Positions 60,837 to 64,000 of a DNA stretch of 64,000 nucleotides are shown here, piece by piece. A program made the position numbers and the translations under genes. This DNA is from Flavobacterium palustre (GTDB lineage: Bacteria > Bacteroidota > Bacteroidia > Flavobacteriales > Flavobacteriaceae), in assembly GCF_014639535.1 (NCBI RefSeq), contig NZ_BMGA01000006.1, forward strand, positions 124,001 to 188,000. Direction: 5' to 3'. The notes below the pieces were generated by a model. That model was not told the DNA's origin. It did no database searches and saw only the letters and a list, made by a program, of their open reading frames with translations. The first letter of the stretch is position 1. Each line of letters begins with the position of its first letter.

Positions 60837-62765
60837 ATGCAATTCAAACATCCTGAAATTTTATACTTTCTCTTTTTATTGATTGTACCTGTTTTGGTTC
60901 ATTTGTTTCAGTTTCGTCGGTTTAAAAAAGAATATTTCACCAATGTTCAATTCTTAAAATCGATTTCCATACAAACCCGAAAAAGCTCCCAACTTAAAAA
61001 ATGGTTATTGCTTTGCTGCCGTTCATTGTTGTTCATTACCATTATTCTTGCTTTCGCCCAACCCTTTTTCGAAGCCAAAGACAACAAGAATAGTTCGAAC
61101 GAAATGTATATAATTCTGGATAATTCTTTTAGTATGCAGGCCAAAGGAAAACAAGGCGAATTACTAAAAAGGGCTATTCAGGAATTACTGGAAGAAACAC
61201 CCGAAAACACTAATTTTTCATTACTTACCAATACCGAAACCTATTGGAACACTGATATTAAATCAATTAGAAGTACACTGCAAAATTTAAAATACAGTGC
61301 CATTCCGTTTGAATTAGATCATTTGTTAGCCAAAATAAATGCACATCCAACTACTGCAAAAAAGGACATTATCATTATTACAGACGGAATAGGAATTGAA
61401 CCAAAACAACTGAAAAGCATTCCTAAAGAGGATGTGAGTTATTTTATAATTCCAAAATCGGAGCAAAAAAACAATGTAGCTGTTGACAGTGTTTTTATCA
61501 ATGAAACCACTACCGATTTCTATGATATTAGTGTCCAATTATCAAGCTATGGCGATGATACGAAGCCTGTTTCGGTTGCTATTTACAACCAAAATAAATT
61601 GATTGCTAAAACAGTTTCTAATTTGGAAACTCCTAAAAAAACATTGCAATTTAGCATTCCAAAACAAGCTTTTCATGGATATGTTTCCATTAGCGATAAT
61701 GGTTTGACTTATGACAATAACTATTATTTTAGTATTTCTAAAGTTCGAAAAACAAATGCAATCAGTATTGGCGAAGCAGCAAAAAGTAACTTTTTAGCAC
61801 GCATTTACACCAATGACGAATTCAGTTACAGCAATTCCGAATTGGCTGAACTCAACTATAACAATATTGAAAAACAAGACGTTGTAATCCTGAACGAATT
61901 AGACGAAATCCCGCAGGCTTTGCAAACTACCTTAAAAGCGTTTAGTGAAAAAGGAGGCAATTTAATTATCATTCCATCGGCTAAGAATTCGATTGCAACA
62001 CTAAATTCTTTTTTAGCAAATTTTGGAAAAATCCAATTCAAATCATTTGATAATACAGAAAAGCTAATTAGCAAGATTAACTTCAATCACCCTTTATTTT
62101 CGGGAGTTTTTGAAAACAAAATTTCTAATTTCCAATACCCGTCAACCAAAGCTTCTTTTACAGTTTCAGACTCCAGTCCGGCAGCTTTATTGTATAATGA
62201 CCAAAGTACTTTTTTAACTGCTTTGCAATCTGCTGTTTCTTCCGTTTGTATTTTTTCGGCACCTATCAATACCGAAAACTCTAACTTTCAACAATCGCCA
62301 TTAATTGTTCCTGTTTTTTACAAAATGGCTCAATTCAACCAAAATAATGGTGTAACTGCACTGACAATTGGAAATCAAAATCCTTTTATTGTAGATGCTT
62401 CGCTGTCAAAAGACGGAATTTTGGAAGTTAAAAATGCCAACGAACATTTTATTCCTATTCAGCAAATTAGAAACACAAAAGTCAAAATGACTTTTAATGA
62501 TTTGCCACAGGAAGCAGGCAATTTTGAAATTTACAATCAAAAACAATGGATAGAAAATATTAGCTTTAATTACAATCGAAAAGAAAGCAATCTAAACGCA
62601 TCGGATAGCAACATCCTATCCGACTACAATACCGCCGAGTCTATTAAAAGTGTTTTTCAAAGCCTACAAACCGACCGAATGGACAATCAACTTTGGAAAT
62701 GGTTTATTATCTTTGCACTGCTCTTTTTGCTATGCGAAATGGCAATTATAAAATTCCTGAAATAA
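60837..62765 (+). CDS. BatA/VWA-domain membrane protein
   Basis: A 642-residue protein with the BatA N-terminal segment HPEILYFLFLLIVPVLVHLFQFRRF, then a second helix (LLLCCRSLLFITIILAFAQPFF). A von Willebrand A-like domain follows, with the MIDAS motif as ILDNSFSMQ. A final helix stands at the C-terminus (WFIIFALLFLLCEMAIIKFL). It belongs to the Bat/aerotolerance-like proteins of Bacteroidota, whose function is not firmly known. A TATTTTTG promoter element is seen at 60804-60811. It lies 12 bp from the dihydroorotase-like gene. Confidence 0.88.
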   Translation: MQFKHPEILYFLFLLIVPVLVHLFQFRRFKKEYFTNVQFLKSISIQTRKSSQLKKWLLLCCRSLLFITIILAFAQPFFEAKDNKNSSNEMYIILDNSFSMQAKGKQGELLKRAIQELLEETPENTNFSLLTNTETYWNTDIKSIRSTLQNLKYSAIPFELDHLLAKINAHPTTAKKDIIIITDGIGIEPKQLKSIPKEDVSYFIIPKSEQKNNVAVDSVFINETTTDFYDISVQLSSYGDDTKPVSVAIYNQNKLIAKTVSNLETPKKTLQFSIPKQAFHGYVSISDNGLTYDNNYYFSISKVRKTNAISIGEAAKSNFLARIYTNDEFSYSNSELAELNYNNIEKQDVVILNELDEIPQALQTTLKAFSEKGGNLIIIPSAKNSIATLNSFLANFGKIQFKSFDNTEKLISKINFNHPLFSGVFENKISNFQYPSTKASFTVSDSSPAALLYNDQSTFLTALQSAVSSVCIFSAPINTENSNFQQSPLIVPVFYKMAQFNQNNGVTALTIGNQNPFIVDASLSKDGILEVKNANEHFIPIQQIRNTKVKMTFNDLPQEAGNFEIYNQKQWIENISFNYNRKESNLNASDSNILSDYNTAESIKSVFQSLQTDRMDNQLWKWFIIFALLFLLCEMAIIKFLK

Positions 62766-62777
62766 AACATTCTCTAT

Positions 62778-64000
62778 ATGAAACTAATTATCCGAAACGC
62801 AAAAATTATCGATCCTCAAAGTTCTTTTCACAATCAAACGGTAGATATTTTAATTGTAGATGGATTAATTGAAAAAATTGGGACTAATTTACCTAATACT
62901 CACAATGCCGAAGAACTAAAACTGGATAATCTTCACGTTTCACAAGGTTGGTTTGACAGCAGTGTTTCTCTTGGCGAACCTGGTTTTGAAGACCGCGAAA
63001 CCATTGCAAACGGATTGCTGGTTGCTGCAAAAAGTGGTTTTACGGGAATTGCTTTACAACCCAATTCATTACCCATAATTGACAACCAATCTCAAATTAA
63101 TTTTGTAAAAACTAAAGCCATTGGTCATGCCACAACACTTTATCCTATTGGTGCTTTAACCAAAAATTCCGAAGGAAAAGACATGGCTGAATTGTACGAT
63201 ATGCAACAAGCTGGCGCAATTGCTTTTGGCGATTACAACCGAAGTTTTGAAAATGCCAATTTGCTGAAAATTGCTTTACAATACACCCAGGATTTTGACG
63301 GATTGGTGATTGCTTATTCTCAGGATTCCAATATAAAAGGACATGGAGTTGTAAATGAAGGCATCGTTTCTACCCGCTTGGGACTAAAAGGCATTCCTAA
63401 TCTTGCCGAAGAGTTACAAGTAGCCCGAAATTTATTCTTACTCGAATATACCGGCGGAAAATTACATATTCCGACCGTTTCTACAGCCAAATCGGTAGCT
63501 TTAATCAGAGAAGCCAAAGCCAAAGGATTAAATGTAAGTTGCAGCGTAACCGTTCATCATCTTACCATGACTGATGAGAAATTAGATGGTTTTGACACTC
63601 GATATAAAGTGACACCTCCTCTAAGAACCGAAGAAGACCGACAAGCATTATTAGCCGGAATTCTGGACAACACCATCGACATGATAACTTCTGACCATAA
63701 TCCAATTGACATTGAGCATAAAAAGATGGAATTTGATATGGCAAAAAACGGAACTATTGGTTTAGAAAGTGCTTTTGGTTCTTTGACAAAAGTTTTGCCT
63801 TTAGAAAAAGTAATCGAAAAATTAACTGCCGGAAAATCAGTTTTTGGAATCGAAAATTCTGCTATTAATGAAGGTGCTGTAGCTAATTTGAGTTTATTTA
63901 ATCCTGAAGGAGAAAGTACTTTTACCAAAGAATCCATTTTATCAAAATCTAAAAACTCCGCTTTTTTAGGAATGGAAACAAAAGGTAAAGCATACGGGAT
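62778..64000 (+). CDS. Dihydroorotase-like amidohydrolase lacking the HxH motif (cut by window edge)
   Basis: About 407 codons are visible from ATG 62778 without a stop. It is homologous to type I dihydroorotase: MKLIIRNAKIIDPQSSFHN, GEPGFEDRETIANGLLVAAKSGFTGIALQPN, YPIGALTKNSEG, and YKVTPPLRTEEDRQALLAGI. The metal-binding HxH that should stand before LREPG is replaced by FDSSVSLGEPG (residues about 60-70). VTVHHL and ITSDHNP are still present. It may be a non-catalytic dihydroorotase homologue that supports aspartate transcarbamoylase, or have another role. It is 12 bp after the BatA gene. Confidence 0.88.
   Translation, partial: MKLIIRNAKIIDPQSSFHNQTVDILIVDGLIEKIGTNLPNTHNAEELKLDNLHVSQGWFDSSVSLGEPGFEDRETIANGLLVAAKSGFTGIALQPNSLPIIDNQSQINFVKTKAIGHATTLYPIGALTKNSEGKDMAELYDMQQAGAIAFGDYNRSFENANLLKIALQYTQDFDGLVIAYSQDSNIKGHGVVNEGIVSTRLGLKGIPNLAEELQVARNLFLLEYTGGKLHIPTVSTAKSVALIREAKAKGLNVSCSVTVHHLTMTDEKLDGFDTRYKVTPPLRTEEDRQALLAGILDNTIDMITSDHNPIDIEHKKMEFDMAKNGTIGLESAFGSLTKVLPLEKVIEKLTAGKSVFGIENSAINEGAVANLSLFNPEGESTFTKESILSKSKNSAFLGMETKGKAYG

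Noticed and set aside
63557-63937. 126-codon open frame antisense to the dihydroorotase-like gene
   Set aside because: The opposite strand encodes a conserved amidohydrolase through this stretch; no independent evidence for a gene.

Overview
The window looks like chromosomal DNA from a member of the Bacteroidota, most likely a Flavobacterium-like flavobacterium. The evidence is the strongly AT-rich composition, a SusC/SusD pair, promoter candidates of the Bacteroidota form TAnnTTTG, lipoprotein signals, a type IX secretion sorting domain at the C-terminus of a pectate-lyase-like protein, a NagB-PIG-L fusion, and the general gene content. No rRNA or tRNA gene, CRISPR array or transposase was seen.

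Region 1 (1-7,450) is a sugar-phosphate/nucleotide-sugar module. On the minus strand are an FHS-type sugar permease (cut by the window edge), an NAD-dependent sugar epimerase, a sugar nucleotidyltransferase and a GHMP sugar kinase. A divergent LacI-type regulator, a CBM9-like protein without a signal peptide and a GlmM-type phosphohexosemutase follow. Three near-identical 14-bp operators with a CTCGA core lie in front of the kinase operon/LacI gene and in front of the CBM9-like gene, so the LacI protein probably controls both.

Region 2 (7,451-41,857) is a very large polysaccharide utilisation locus whose enzyme set matches N-glycan/glycopeptide breakdown. One long minus-strand run (37,763 to 17,120) encodes GH92, a sodium/solute symporter, GH130, a CBM9-like protein, GH18, a GHL10-type hydrolase, a Tat-exported glycosylasparaginase, GH20, GH35, GH29, a second GH92 and GH3-PA14. 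SusC/SusD follow, then CutC, a second FHS permease, a sialidase-like beta-propeller, an L-rhamnose/L-fucose mutarotase-type protein and an M28 peptidase. Divergent from the first GH92 is a LytS/LytTR two-component pair; beyond it is a NagB-PIG-L fusion that would feed amino sugars into glycolysis. The inferred flow is: trimming of mannose, fucose, galactose and GlcNAc in the periplasm or at the cell surface, cleavage of GlcNAc-Asn, import, phosphorolysis of mannosyl-GlcNAc by GH130, and entry of Man-1-P and GlcN-6-P into central metabolism.

Region 3 (42,137-47,311) is housekeeping: NAD(P)HX dehydratase, GcvT, YebC, MsrA, a LolD-like ABC ATPase with a small palindromic in-frame insertion, and a TIGR02757-type protein. 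Region 4 (47,312-50,503) is a secreted pectate-lyase-like protein with a perfect LacI-type operator upstream. Region 5 (50,525-55,250) is a compact synthase-type exopolysaccharide-like locus (HEAT protein, processive GT2, TPR-YaiO outer-membrane barrel, then a receiver-only regulator). Paired TATCGATA motifs stand in front of both its transcription units.

Region 6 (55,339-60,704) has a DEAD-box helicase and a convergent lactonase-like gene. Between them is a small islet of two unrecognised secreted/lipoprotein genes, flanked by 166-169 bp direct repeats of the helicase 3' end plus its terminator. Region 7 (60,837-64,000) has a BatA/VWA membrane protein and a dihydroorotase-like protein that lacks the HxH metal-binding motif; it runs off the window edge.
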